A DNA stretch of 64,000 nt from contig QNQO01000672.1 of NCBI GenBank assembly GCA_003290165.1, forward strand, positions 434,001 through 498,000. The letters run 5' to 3'. Shown one piece after another: positions 12,188 through 22,958 of this stretch (the stretch's first letter is position 1; every line of letters begins with the position of its first letter). The notes beneath the pieces are model-generated. The model was not told the origin of the DNA. It did not search any database and saw nothing but the letters and a program-made list of their open reading frames with translations. The stretch comes from Berberis thunbergii (Eukaryota > Streptophyta > Magnoliopsida > Ranunculales > Berberidaceae). Made by a program: the position numbers and the translations under genes.

Positions 12188-13077
12188 CTCAGGATGGATT
12201 TTGGTAAAATCCAACAGTCGAGCACGAAACACTTTCCCCACATTTGAATAAGTGATTCCTTCTTTTAAATTCCCGTCATTTTCTATTGCATCAATTTCCA
12301 AAGTAACCTGAAGGTGAGGTCTCATACACAGGGTTTCATCGTCCCGCATAAGCTCTTTCTTCAGCACAATTGCTTCCGGTAAAATGTACTTCATTTGCGC
12401 TAATTGATTGTAATAAAATCTCCTAGACCACAAACAAGATCAATTATAAGAAGCCAAAACAAATACATTTACATTAAAAACTACAATATCCCAAAAATAG
12501 TTAATAGTAAAACTACCTGTCTGTTAAGGACTCCATTGTCTTGCAAATGTTAGGAAAAGTGCACATTGTCCCTTACAATCGAAGCAGCCGAATCGAGCAA
12601 ACCATGTTATCGAACAACTTGGCTAGTGTTTCCAACCTAAACCCCACAAATGAAAAAAAAAAAAAAAACACCCAAATGGGTAAAATCCCAGATCTAGGTA
12701 AAGAGTTTACAAATTAAAAACCAACATAAATCTTTTCTCCAAAAACATTACCTTTCGGGGAGTTGGATCGCATCGAGGGATTTCTTCTTCTTCTTGAGCG
12801 GGGTCGATGGGACTGGATCAGACGATGAATTTGAAGGGATTTTCTTACTGTGTCTGCTGAGTTCTTGTGCGATCTTCCTGATTTGGCTCACCGAAAGAAC
12901 TTTGCTTCTGGTTCGTTGGCGGAACTGCGATGTTGGCGTCGCCTTCAGTGGGGTGTTTGGATCTGATGAGGGGGCTGGTTCGGGGCTCGATCCGAGGATC
13001 TTCTTCGACTTGAAGGGGCTGAAGGATGACGATGAGGGCTTCATTGGGGTTGATTGAGTGGGCTTGTTAGGTTCCAT
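12188..13077 (-). pseudogene. Captured 5' part of a CDT1-type DNA replication licensing factor gene, with a nonsense codon
   Basis: Three exons fit on the minus strand: 13077-12752 (ATG at 13077-13075), 12636-12517 and 12422-12188, with GT-AG borders and matching phases. CDT1 loads MCM helicase at origins in the nucleus. Exon 1 encodes a Ser/Pro-rich N-terminus ending LDAIQLPER. Exon 2 encodes LAKLFDNM, SIRLLRL and MESLTDR. Exon 3 encodes RFYYNQLAQMKYILPEAIVL and GKVFRARLLDF, the CDT1 fold that binds geminin in animals. In exon 2 the conserved lysine of LRLKG is replaced by TAA (12573-12575), so a full product cannot be made. The native ATG and GA-rich leader are kept, so a promoter fragment may have been captured too. 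The 3' exons are missing. Confidence 0.9.
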
Positions 13078-13156
13078 GGAGAGAGAGAGATCATATGAGT
13101 TGCAGAAAAAGAGAGAGAGAAGCGAACTGTCACTTTGACACATGAAGCGAACAACT

Positions 13157-13353
13157 CACACCCTTCTCAAACTTTCTTCTTTTTCTTCTTCTTCTTCTAT
13201 CGTCCTCTCCTTCATTCGTCCTTCTTCTTCCCTGCTTCGAGAGTTTCGTCCCTGCTTCTTCTTCTATCGTCATCTCCTTCTTTCATCCTTCTTCTTCCCT
13301 GTTTCGTCCGTCTTCTTCTTCTTTTCTGCTTCTCCTTCTTTCGTCCTTCTTCT
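13157..13353. repeat. CTT/TTC-rich low-complexity tract
   Basis: Degenerate CTT and TTC triplet repeats lie between the CDT1 leader and the right subterminal array. The long open frames across it are compositional. On the minus strand it is a GAA-rich leader-like sequence directly upstream of the CDT1 ATG. Confidence 0.7.
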
Positions 13354-13456
13354 TTTTCGAGAATCTGTGTTTTCATCAAGTTTTTTCGCCAAACCGCAAA
13401 AATTTCCCCCCAAAGCGCGAAACCATTTTGGCCAAAACGTGAAGTTAAAAAAAATA

Positions 13457-13853
13457 TTGCTACGGTTTCAAACCGTTGGCAGTTTTAGATACGGTTATAA
13501 ACCGTTGCTAAATTGTTTTTTGCAACGGTTTTCAGCCGTTGCTAAGCATAGCCACGGTCTAAAACCGTTGCTAAATTTGTTTTTTGCAACGGTTTTGAGC
13601 CGTTGCTAGGTCTAGCCACGGTTCATAACCGTTGCTACATTTTTTGTTGCAACGGTTTTGAGCCGTTGCTAATAATTCTCACGGTCTGTAGCCGTTGCTA
13701 ATATTAGCCACGGTCTTTAGCCGTGCCAAATATACCAACGGTTTTAAACCGTGGCCAGGGTGTTTATTACCCACGGTTTTAAGCCGTTGGTACTTATAGC
13801 TACGGTTTTTAGCCGTGGGTAATGCACCAACGGTTTAGAACCGTGGGCAGCTT
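13457..13853. repeat. Right subterminal repeat array of the CACTA element
   Basis: About 13 hairpin-like units of the same family as at the left end (for example GCAACGGTTTTGAGCCGTTGC), followed by the inverted terminal repeat at 13872-13884. Confidence 0.9.
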
Positions 13854-13887
13854 GGCGTAGCTAAATGACCCTTTTGGTGTAGTGTCT

Positions 13888-14611
13888 CTTAATTGTCATT
13901 GTTGAGATCTCACTTTGGTAGATACGACCTTGTCTGAGTTCCGCTTTGTAGTCTTACCAATCCTTTATTTCTTGTTTCCCGTGATGATATATCAATGCCA
14001 GCCTTAGCATTGGTTGTAGAATTCTCTTTATTTTTGTAGAAGCAAAAATTATAATATATTTTCTCCAAGTAATGTAAGATATATTTGATAAACAGAATGG
14101 TCTTATTTACTTTTGAGACAGGACGCCCCCACAGTTGAGATGCACTATTAAACATAGAAACTGGCAGTCTGAGATTTCTGTGGAAAATCAAGTTTTTTGC
14201 CTATCATTTTGAGTTTGCTATATATTGGTTTGGGTTTTGGGTTTTGAATTCCACAAATTCATTAAGGAAAAAGTTCATTTGTCTTTCTCCCTCTTGCCCC
14301 CTCCATCTCTATCCTCATTTCTTCCACGCTCCCACTCTCTTATTTCAGTCGCCTTCGCGCTATCTGTCTTGATCCCTTTCTCTCAGCACCTTGAATCAAA
14401 GCCTTGTAAGCTCTCAAGTCTCAACCGACCCTTTTTTCTGAAATGATGGCTTTTCAAACAGATACTGTTTCTTGCTCCTAAAGTGTGACTGTTATTCTGA
14501 ATTGAGTTGTTGTATAATGGATTTTGGATCAGATGAGTATTCATGCAACTGAATCATTTCCCTAGTTGCCTTCCATCTTTCTTTAATGATTCATTTTTAT
14601 GGTTGTTGCAG
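13888..14611. other. No gene recognised; interior of the outer CACTA
   Basis: Sequence resuming after the TCT duplication. I could not match it to the next topoisomerase I exon. It includes a pyrimidine-rich stretch at about 14280-14400. Confidence 0.4.
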
Positions 14612-14719
14612 GTTCACATTGTACAGAGAGGAGTTGTTCGCCCTTTAATTGAGATGCTCCAGTCTCCAGACATGCAACTCAGAGAAATGTCAGCCTTTGC
14701 ATTGGGGCGGTTGGCACAA
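14612..14719 (+). pseudogene. Single captured exon of an ARM-repeat/BTB protein (ARIA/ABAP1 type)
   Basis: The 108-bp exon has a GTTGCAG acceptor and a GTTAGT donor and encodes VHIVQRGVVRPLIEMLQSPD then REMSAFALGRLAQ. This is an armadillo repeat as found in plant ARM-repeat BTB proteins that interact with ABF2 or act in replication control. Downstream sequence reads on without a second ARM exon. It has the same plus orientation as the topoisomerase I fragment on the other side of the inner CACTA. Confidence 0.8.
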
Positions 14720-15465
14720 GTTAGTTATTTCCATGACATTTTGTACAATTCCATTGCACAGGTGAACAAAAGGAGCTTACTCCTACAACTGTTTCTGTCC
14801 AGACTATCTGCAGCAATTCAGGCTGCCAGGGTGCTATGGTGCACTCTGTTTATGGAGATGCAGGGCACTCTATTTAGTGCGGTTTGGCCGGGTGTTGGGG
14901 GCAAGCTTGGAGCAGTTGATTGCTTAGAACTGAATGGCCCTAGTCAAGGCTGGAACTTGGCGGGGATTGCAAGCAATGGACGTGATATGCGCGGGCTGGA
15001 AAGTGGCTGGATGTAGTGTGGTTTAGAACAAAACATGGCATCGCTTTTGCACAGGCAAGTGTGTTGCTGCTGGGTGCAAGGCGAGGGCGCAGTGTTAGGC
15101 AGTGTTGCTTCTCTTTCATGATATACAAACTGCTGTGAGTACTCTGTTAGGAAGAGTTACTGTTAGAATAGCTGTCAATATTGTTAGTGCTATAAATAAG
15201 TAGTCTATCTGACTTCTAACATTCACTGTCTTATTTGTAATTCTACTTCATACTTATTTTGTCCATTTTTGTTTGGTTTTTATATGAGTAAAATCGTAAT
15301 GTACCCCCGTTTTGATTGTAAATCAATTTTTTTGATAAGTAATAAAGGTCCGGCATCCCATAGCTGCCCCTCCCCATTGGAGGTTTAACTTTTAAAAAAA
15401 AAAGGTGTGGGGCTGTGATTTTGCTGCAGCAGCAACAAAAATTTAAATTTTTTTCGATTATATTA
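14720..15465. other. Unassigned sequence with a possible LTR-like segment
   Basis: No domain recognised. The stretch from about 15145 (TGTTAGGAAGAGTTACTG... then TATAAATAAGTAG) looks like part of a copia-type LTR, but I see no partner LTR or target duplication. Confidence 0.3.
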
Positions 15466-15963
15466 TTTTGCAACGGTTTCAAACCCTCGCAACAAATCAG
15501 ATTTCTTTTTTTTTGAATTTTGTTTTTACTGGCCCGGCTTAAAACCGTGGTAATTCATGCTTGTCACGGCTTAAAATCGTGGTAATTGATTTTTGCCACG
15601 GCTTAAAGTCGTGGCCATCATTTGCCACGGCTTAAAACCATGGCTAACATTATTACAACGGCTTAGAACCGTGGATTAGCTTGCCACAGCTTATAATCGT
15701 GGCTAGTACTTGCCACGGCTTAAAACTGTGGCTAAAACTTTTGCAACGGCTTAGAACCGTGGCTAACATTTTTGCAACGGCTTAGAATCGTGGCTAAATC
15801 ATCAACCGTCCTCGAGCATAAAACCGTTGCTAATATGTTTTGCCACTGTTTGTAGCCGTTAATAGTGATTTAGCGACGCCTCTACGGCCCACGACTCTAA
15901 GCCGTGACAACTAGTTACCCCCACAGTTCCAAACCATTGCTGATGGGTATTTTTGGTGTAGTG
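15466..15963 (-). mobile_element. Inverted left end of a second CACTA element of the same family
   Basis: About 12 subterminal units of the form GCCACGGCTTAAAACCGTGGC run up to a terminal TTTTTGGTGTAGTG ending at 15963. Read on the minus strand, the outermost about 100 bp (CACTACACCAAAAATACCCA..., ...GCCGTAGAGGCGTCGCTAAA) line up with the left terminus of the inner element (...CTACAGGGGCGTCGCGAAAT). This is therefore a left terminus in reverse orientation. No matching CACTAC end lies between 13888 and 15466, so the partner end is probably left of position 1 and the inner element sits inside it. Confidence 0.75.
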
Positions 15964-16344
15964 AAGCAGTGTTTCTGCCAGAACTTTAAGTCATCTGACA
16001 GTTTCCTGAAGTAAACCAACAACTTCATCTTGCACACAACGTGCTTGTTTAGTCGTGGAAAAGTTAATAACTGGATCACCCTCGAAGTCACTCGGACACC
16101 AGCATCCTTTACCATGATCAATATGGCGAAGACAGTCTTTTACCCATTCGGTACCAACGGGGCAAAAATGAAGATCTAAATAGGGATTGATTTTCCACCT
16201 TTTTTTTTACTCAATCATGCATGCTTAATTAATGAAGTGCGACGCTCAAGTAACGGCTTAGAATCAATCATCATAAGCAGCATATATTTTTCAGAAGTGA
16301 CTTAGTGGACGGACTTGGTGGCCCACTAACTCAGGGGAAGCAGC
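15964..16344 (-). pseudogene. Remnant of gypsy interior with antisense-ORF fragment and polypurine tract
   Basis: The minus strand at 15915-16121 contains GVRVTSRVIQLLTFPRLNKH, clearly related to GVSVTPRVIQLSTSPRLKRN on the plus strand near 55770. CTCAGGGGAAGCAGC at about 16330-16344 is the polypurine tract expected just before a 3' LTR. Interior sequence therefore lies on the outer side of the LTR at 16345, which indicates a truncated neighbouring element sharing that LTR. Confidence 0.65.
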
Positions 16345-17008
16345 TGATGATACACCAAAACGCCCTTTCATCTACACCGTACACGTGTCATGATGATCTC
16401 AAGTTGTAACAGGCCTAAGCATCAGTCTAGCATTGATCCGACCCAAGCAACATCTAGTTGGCAAAGTACAGTCTGCCAGCCAAACCCAAATTACTATAGC
16501 TTGCTAAGTCCGCACATCTCACAACCATTCCTAATACCTATAAGGCCTATTGAGGCAAGTACTCGGGGATTGGCTTCGGGCGGGCGAGCCGGTAGTACTT
16601 TGTCTCCAACTAGGAAATCAATACCATAGTATACATCGTACATGGAAACTTCCATGTATGGACAACACTCCGATAGGAAAATATCTCCCACGCATTTAGG
16701 AGCACAAGTCTAACAAGGAAACTTCCCTCCACTAGATGACTCCTAATTAGAGAAAGATCCATTTCCCTAAACTACACCACCGATGGCCTGCCCAAACCAA
16801 AACTCCAATGTTATAAATAAAACACGAGGTTGGTGAATAAAGGTACGCTACAAATTCCCTGTTACACCTTTAAGCCTTCCTTAGAGCCATGTCAAACTTA
16901 AGCATCGGAGTGCCATCGGCCACCACAACAGAGGTCCATGGCTCACGTGCGTTCCTTGTGCAGGTCAGCAGATCAAGGTCTAACAGGAAGAAGAAATAAA
17001 CTATATCA
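16345..17008 (+). repeat. Gypsy LTR (about 664 bp), left
   Basis: It starts TGATGATACACC and ends CTATATCA. A TATA-like TTATAAATAAAAC lies at about 16811 and a U5 motif AAGCATCGGAGTGCCATCGG at 16899. The same motifs in reverse mark the LTR at 53912-55202, which is about 670 bp without its TRIM insertion. No tRNA primer site follows at 17009, so the adjoining interior is deleted or rearranged. Confidence 0.75.
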
Positions 17009-19271
17009 GCGACCATAAACAATTCTCTTCCAATCTGTTGTCTCTGCGGCCTTTAACCTATCGGTGGCCGATGAAAGCTCAGCCTGAGTCAAAACTAGTT
17101 CGCTATCGATGGCAGCAAGCTTGGCAGAACCTGCCAACTTGGCAGTTAAAAACTCGGAGTTCAGCTGGGCAACCCATGCCACAGAAGCCCTTAGATCAGC
17201 AGAATACTTTGCAACAGAACGGTTAGCCTCGTTATGCTCAGCTGCAAATCATACAACTCTTTCTCAACGAAACTCAGCTGAGAACGCAATTTTTTTTCCA
17301 ATTCCATTTTAGATGTCTAGAGGTCAGAAGCAAACTTGTCTCGAATGGCCTCGACTTCCTTCAGCGAGGTCCGCGCTGCCTCAGCAGCCTTTGCATACTC
17401 CGCGCACTTCGATTTCAGCGGATCAAACTCACGAAGATCATGAGAAAGAACCAAACCTTGCCCTGCCAACTTTTGTCCAACAAGCACCACCTGGTCACGG
17501 GCAACCGATAATCCAACCCAATCACAACCGCATAAGTGAGATGACTCATTCCTTCCATGTGATGCTTAAGGCCTTCATCGAGATGGTTGTGTGGCGGGCG
17601 CACAGACATGGGAGTCCTATTAGCCAACGGCCCATGACTACAAACAATGAGATTATGGGGCACTATCTTGCACGTCTATCTTAGAAGGCTAGAAAACTTC
17701 TCGGGAACAACCGCAGAAGAACATGAAAAAGAAGGAATAGCGGGCAATATGGAGACAACCGCAACAATAGAAGACATAAGGGGCTTAGATAACTGATCAC
17801 GATTACTAAGATGATCATCCAACAGAGGATTAATTTCGAAGTCGTCCAGAGTCTTTGTGCTTTTAGGATTCTTGGACATTTCAACACAAAACAGAACATC
17901 TTGTTGTCAATGAAGCGGGAATCATCAACTGACAAATTAATAGAACTAGACAAGCCATATGAAAGAAAAAAACTCTTTTCACGAGCGACCAAAGACGATA
18001 AACCTCCTTTTTTGCTCATGTCGAGAACCTAATCCATCTCCTCAGCTTCCCAAGCGGCAAGATCACCAATATCATGACCAATCGTCCTGAAAGATATCGA
18101 AAGAGGGGTAGCCGTAGTAGAACCATTAACCAAGGTAGTAAGTCTTTCCTCTTCCAGACACTACCAGAACTAACCACCAACAACTTTTAAGGACTAGGAG
18201 GCCTTGGTACCTTCCTCTTCCTAATGCCAAAACCAGCATTACCAGAGTCTCTGCAACAATAGGAGCAACACAGCTCACAGACTCCCTAGCAGAGCTTGCC
18301 TCCTAGCTTACATCTGCATCACCAACACTGATTGAAAGAGGATGCCTCAACCCCTAGCCGGATACAACTTTACTAGCACGCACATCGATAGTTCCCGAAG
18401 CCCAACTTTACCCTTGTGTGGGCGGACCTGAGGGGAAGGGTGAGGTTGGAGCCCAATAGGCCCAGGCCCAAGAGGGTTGGCAAACTACAAAGGGGCGAGA
18501 TAGTCCCACATCGCCTGGGTGTGGAAGGGGGATGTGCTATATATGTGCGAGGTTCGATCCCCATAGTACGAGGCCTTTTAAAGCAGTGTGGGCCGGTTGG
18601 GCCCAAAGCGGACAATATCGTACTGTGCGGATCATGTCGTTACAACAACGCAAGAATGTCAAAAGGGAAATGTTGTTCATTTATAAAGTTATTTTGTTAT
18701 ATCCAGATAAAAAGATAGAATAGTTGGAGAAGAAACAATATAGGTGATCAAAGCATTACCAATAGAAGCATTTTATGGAAGAGGGTTAACAACATCAGTA
18801 GCAGTTTAAGATCTCTCTTCGAAAACAAGAATGGATGATGAAGCAAGATTAGAAAGAGGAGGAAAGGATGGTTCTTCATCCACCGGATCACCTAGTGGAT
18901 ATGAAATACCTTCATTGCCATAATCATCCTCGAAAACTTGACTAAACCACGATACTTGGACAAATCAAGGCCATCATCCTCAATGTAGTTGAGAAGTTCG
19001 ACTCATCCGGCAACAACTCCCCTCCAATCCTCCGCTTTCGCAATCTTCAGCTTGTTTTTTGTTGCAACAAACTCATTCTTGGTCGAAATAAGTTGCCCTT
19101 TAATGGTGGTCAACATTGCAAAAACATCCGACTTTTAACACCATCAAACGCAATGGTTAACTGCCCCACCCGCTCCTCAGAAACCTCACGGATGATGGAT
19201 TGCTCAATGACAGAACGCATGGCCTCATCATGACCAGTATTTTCAACAGACAACTCCCATTTCTCCACTTC
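17009..19271 (-). pseudogene. Gypsy interior: decayed antisense ORF (coiled-coil and C-terminal parts)
   Basis: The minus strand carries remnants of a long protein encoded opposite to the element. 17009-17200 contains a coiled-coil-like TAKLAGSAKLAAIDSELVLT. 17415-17663 contains HNHLDEGLKHHMEGMSHLTY. 17680-17880 contains STKTLDDFEINPLL. 18700-19270 contains an acidic C-terminal part (YIEDDGLDLSKYRGLVKF) and EKWELSVENTGHDEAMRSVI. Stops and frameshifts break it throughout. The middle motifs recur at 38663-39483, so the element carries two partial copies. Such opposite-strand ORFs are known in Tat-lineage gypsy elements; their function is unknown. Confidence 0.6.
18403..18644 (+). repeat. Solo LTR of a TRIM family
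   Basis: It matches the LTRs of the complete TRIM at 54427-55042 in opposite orientation: CTTGTGTGGGCGGACCTGAG near the start, TCCCACATCGCCTGG, a GCTATATATGTGCGAGG promoter-like region, GGCCCAAAGCGGACAATATC, and an end at GTCGTTACA. The first about 10 bp have diverged and I cannot define the target duplication. It interrupts the antisense ORF. Confidence 0.7.
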
Positions 19272-19671
19272 GTCCATGTAACACCACTACTTTTTAATGA
19301 CAAAAAAAAATTATGCAACTAAAATTCAATTGAAAATTTTTATTTTAAAATCTTCTATCGTTTGACAAGTTGCATTTTTTGAAGTTCGCATAACTTTCTT
19401 TCTTCTACCGAATCTCGGGACGAGATTCTTTTGAGTTGTATATATTGTAGCACCCCGTAATTTTTGTACTTACTGAAAATATTTATATTTTGTGTAATCG
19501 TCTTCATTAAGTTATGGGCATACGTATAAGCTATTGGTTTGTCCATGTGATGTGTAGTTGTTTATTTAAGAATTAATTTCCTACTTACCTTCCTCTACCG
19601 AATCTCGGGACGAGATTCTTTTGAGTTGTATATATTGTAATACCCGCCTAATTAAAAAAAATTTCTTTTGT

Positions 19672-19900
19672 AAACCCTAATATTGATGGGTTGCTACTAA
19701 ATTGTATTTGGGCTCTATTTTTGGGCTTTTATTTAACTAATGATTAGGGTTTTATTTTGTGAGAGAGGGCGGGTGTTCTCAGAATTTTAGTGGGGGCGAA
19801 TAGCCACCCACTATATATAAAAAAAGAGAAACAAACAAAACCCTTTGTTTTATTCTCTTCTCTTGTTCTTCACATAGAGTTAGGGTTTCAGATCCTTGCT
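19672..19900 (+). promoter_or_regulatory. Promoter-like segment inside the concatemer LTR
   Basis: The LTR contains a telobox-like TAAACCCTAA (19671), AATGATTAGGGTTTT, and a TATA element CTATATATAA (19811-19820), followed by a pyrimidine-rich leader (TTTTATTCTCTTCTCTTG). It recurs in all five LTRs. Its position fits a U3/R boundary, or a promoter captured from a host gene together with the coding-like segment downstream. Confidence 0.55.
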
Positions 19901-20139
19901 CAACTCAACCCAATAGAAGAATAAGAAGAGAACAGAGAGCTGAGAGAATGGAGAAAGCAAAACAAGAATAGCCCTCTTCTTCTATTCCTATTTTTCTTGT
20001 TATAACTCTGCTGCAAGCCGATGTTGTTGTTAGTGGCTGAGATTTGATGCATCGGAGAGAAGAAAAAGAGTCTGTTTTTGGGTTCTGAAGCAGATTTATT
20101 GTTACCGATTGGTTCTTCTTCTTCTTTTTCGTTTCGTTG

Positions 20140-20840
20140 TCAGCAGAGTGGGGATGTGATTGTGATTGATAAGGCCAGTGGGAAGGTTTCAAAAATCGGG
20201 AGAGTGGTATTGGGTTAAAAAGTCAAGATTTGAGGGTGCGTATGTGAGATGTGAGGGGGAAGAGGGGATTTCTGGTGAAACCCCTGTGGTGGTTGATGCG
20301 GTGGTACGGATTGCTTCACCTGATAGGTATTTGAGACAATTCAGTAGGAAACATAAGGCAGGGAAGATTAATTCTGCTTCAGAGATTAAAATATAAAATG
20401 AAGATGATTTGGTGAAATCTACTAATGCCAATGCAGATAGGGTTAAAGCTGTTGTTAAAGAAGGGGGATTGATAATGAAATCACAGTTGTGGTTGATGGG
20501 TTAAAATCTGTTAAAGAGGGGGGTAGTTGGTTCTCAAACTCCGATTGTGATTAACGGTAATTGTGAGGAACAAAATGGTATACCAGAGATGTCTGCAAGG
20601 TGATTTACTCGTTCTGCTTTGAAACCCAAGGGAGAGCCAACAGAGGTTTCTGCTAAGTCTACATCTAGTGGGAGTTCAGTGGTATGAGATGACGCATGCA
20701 AAATGCAAGCAACCGCTAAGATGACAGTAAACTTTCAGACACAGTGAGTCCATTGAAAACTTCTTCAAAAAGGAAGAACACGTTTAAAGATTAGAAACAT
20801 GGTCAGCAGTCTATTAGTGTACATACTAAAGGTGAGTTTT
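20140..20840 (+). pseudogene. Captured coding-like segment in the LTR, family unknown
   Basis: Reading across minor frameshifts, all five LTRs preserve a protein-like sequence: GDVIVIDKASGKVSK, TPVVVDAVVRIASPDRYLRQ, FSRKHKAGKINSASE, NADRVKAVVKEGG, RFTRSALKPKGEPTEVSAKS, ending at a donor-like AAAGGTGAG. Composition (lysine/serine-rich, basic) suggests a nuclear protein, but I cannot assign a family. The clearest uninterrupted piece is in LTR5 at 35840-36118 (92 codons, starting MRCEGEEGIS). It follows the promoter-like segment, so a 5' gene portion may have been captured as a unit. Frameshifts at homopolymers mean the copies are unlikely to encode a full product. Confidence 0.5.
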
Positions 20841-22020
20841 CTTCATACTCCTTTTATATATATATATTTTTTTTATGAAATTGAGAATGTTGGGAGTGTT
20901 AATTATATATGAAATTGTAAGTTCTTTCTTCTGTCTCATCTCGCCCCTTTTGTTCTTTGATCGCAAAGCTTGCCCTGTTGTTGTTCCACATGGCGGGTTA
21001 GTTTGGGTTTTGTGTAGGTTTGGGTTTTTGAAAGTTGAGCTAATAGGCAGTCTATTGTTTTGTGCTTTTGGATGTTGCTTGTAGAGTTGGAGGATTGGTT
21101 CTTCATATATAGTCAAAATAGGATGTTTTTTTTTAGTTTATCTAAAATGTTACAGAAATCTTGAGGTGATAGTGACTTAATATTTATGATCATATCATGC
21201 CACTTTTGTTTGCAAAAGTGACTTCCTGTTGGGCATATGTTTATGCAACAAAAGTATGTTACCTATATTATTGTTTATGTGTCCCATAAGCTTAGCTACA
21301 CAATGTAATTAGTAATTGAATTGGTGCTCCAATTTGGCGTGGACTAATGTACCTCATGGTAGAAACAGTTAAACATTTATAAAAAAAAAAGGTTGAGGGG
21401 GTAGTGTACATGCACATTTATAATCTTAACATTGTTGAAGATTATGGCTTGTGGCGTTAGATAAACTGATTTAACAAAGATTTTCATAATGAATTAGAAA
21501 GCAAGTTGTTGTAAGACAACTTTGTTGTCACGCCCTGTCATTCTCTGCAACTTGTTAGAAGTGGTAGCTTAAGGGATAGTGTCTTGTCTGTATTAGTTTT
21601 ATGTATGGTTAAACCCTTATTTAGTTTAGGGTTAGAAGAAAATTTCCTAGTAATAGATATTGACTGGAATTTAACTGAGCACTTGTTTTAGTTTGAGTAT
21701 TTGTATTGTTAGGCGAATTGGTGTGCATATTGTTTTTCGTATGATGCAAAGAGATGAGATGTGTGAATTGACAATGTGTCAAACATTACTTTTCCCCAAA
21801 AGACTGGTGGATACTGTGACTGATTTATTTATGGTTGACAAAGCGTCACCATAAAAGAGTTTTGAGGATTAATTTATTTTTATGCTCGTTTCCACAACTC
21901 CGAAAAAAAAATGTGAAAAGAAAAGAAATTTTAGTATACAGACTTGCTTGTATACTTGTGATATTATTGGGTATGCAGACTTGCTTGCATATCAGTGTAC
22001 TTGCCAGTGATCGACCTTCG

Positions 22021-22310
22021 GATGAGATGACATGTTTCCTCGAGGTGGCACCCCACTTGGAACATGTACGCACCGAATGGTTTCGATGGCAAGGGCGGCA
22101 CACTTGGGTGAGGTGTGTTCGGTGCACCGTTCCATGTGTGTTCGGTTGTACATGTAGATTTAGGAAGAATGCTTGCCATGGATCGAACTACGGGTGAGAT
22201 GACATGTTCCTCGAGGTGGCACCCCACTTGGAACATGTACGCTCCGAGTGGTTTCGAAGGCAAGGGAGGCACACTTGGGTGAGGTGTGTTCGGCACAGGA
22301 GGAAAGTGCG
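22021..22310. repeat. 172-bp direct duplication within each LTR
   Basis: GATGAGATGACATGTT... starts at 22021 and again, diverged, at 22193, each copy containing CCTCGAGGTGGCACCCCACT. The minus strand therefore encodes a repeated GAYMFQVGCHLEEHVISP peptide in copies 1, 2, 3 and 5. LTR4 has lost both copies. Confidence 0.75.
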
Positions 22311-22958
22311 ATTGTGGAAAAGTTGCAAGATTTCTTGTGGTTTTGTATGTGCATGATTACCTTAAAGGAAGAACTAAATGTTCATTCAACCATTGAATGA
22401 GAACTAGATGTCTTCCTAAAGGGTAGAAAAATGTGTTTTGTTTAATACTTCAATAATAGGGAGTATGAATTGTATAGTTGTTGCATTTATGAGGATTGAC
22501 AACTCATAATTTTATTTATTAGTAATAAAGAATGCATATTTATTTATTAGGATGATAACACCATTGCCTCATTGAGGAACTACCTGATGGTGTGGTTATT
22601 AATTGTTTCGTTTATTTTAATGTTGTCATGTGTGGATATATTGATTTTGGGATGAAGATTTCTCACACCAGCTTATTGCTGACCCGAGTGAGCTTTTGCT
22701 TCTTGGGTACATTGCTTTTGGAATGTAGCCGAGTAGTCTTTCAGGTTTAGAGATTTTGAGCTGCAGTACTGGAGTTTCGCTAGTGAGCTAGCCATGCTAG
22801 TCTTCTCCGGGTTAGATTTTTATTTGTTTCAGATGTTTAGTTCATGCTGCTATTTGTTTCTGTTATTATTGAATTCTCACGTCCGAGTTTTGGGGGAAAC
22901 GGATAATCCTACGTGGATTTTTAGGATTTTCGTTTCCTTCGAAAATCGGGGCGTGACA

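Larger units (their letters stand above)
19277..22958 (+). repeat. Concatemer LTR 1 (outer 5' LTR)
   Basis: 3682 bp, TG...CA. It shares variants with LTR5 that LTR2 and LTR3 lack (CACTACTTTTTAATG at the start, TTGGTTTGTCCATG near 19535), as expected for the original outer pair. Internal segments begin TGTAACACC (19277), TGTAGCACC (19446) and TGTAATACC (19636). Confidence 0.88.

Noticed and set aside
13135..13609. Long plus-strand ORFs (117 and 155 codons)
   Set aside because: They run through CTT repeats and CACTA subterminal repeats; the peptide is Ser/Phe/Leu low complexity.
13888..14611. Continuation of the topoisomerase I gene after the CACTA
   Set aside because: I looked for the next exon (the catalytic tyrosine region) and found no match in any frame.
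15145..15240. Solo copia-type LTR
   Set aside because: TGTTAGGAAG... with a TATAAATA box looks LTR-like, but neither a clear CA end nor a target duplication was found.
18403..18644. Possible 5S-rRNA-bearing Cassandra LTR
   Set aside because: The GGCCCAAAGCGGACAATATC block resembles plant TRIM LTRs, but I see no 5S rRNA promoter or body in either copy.
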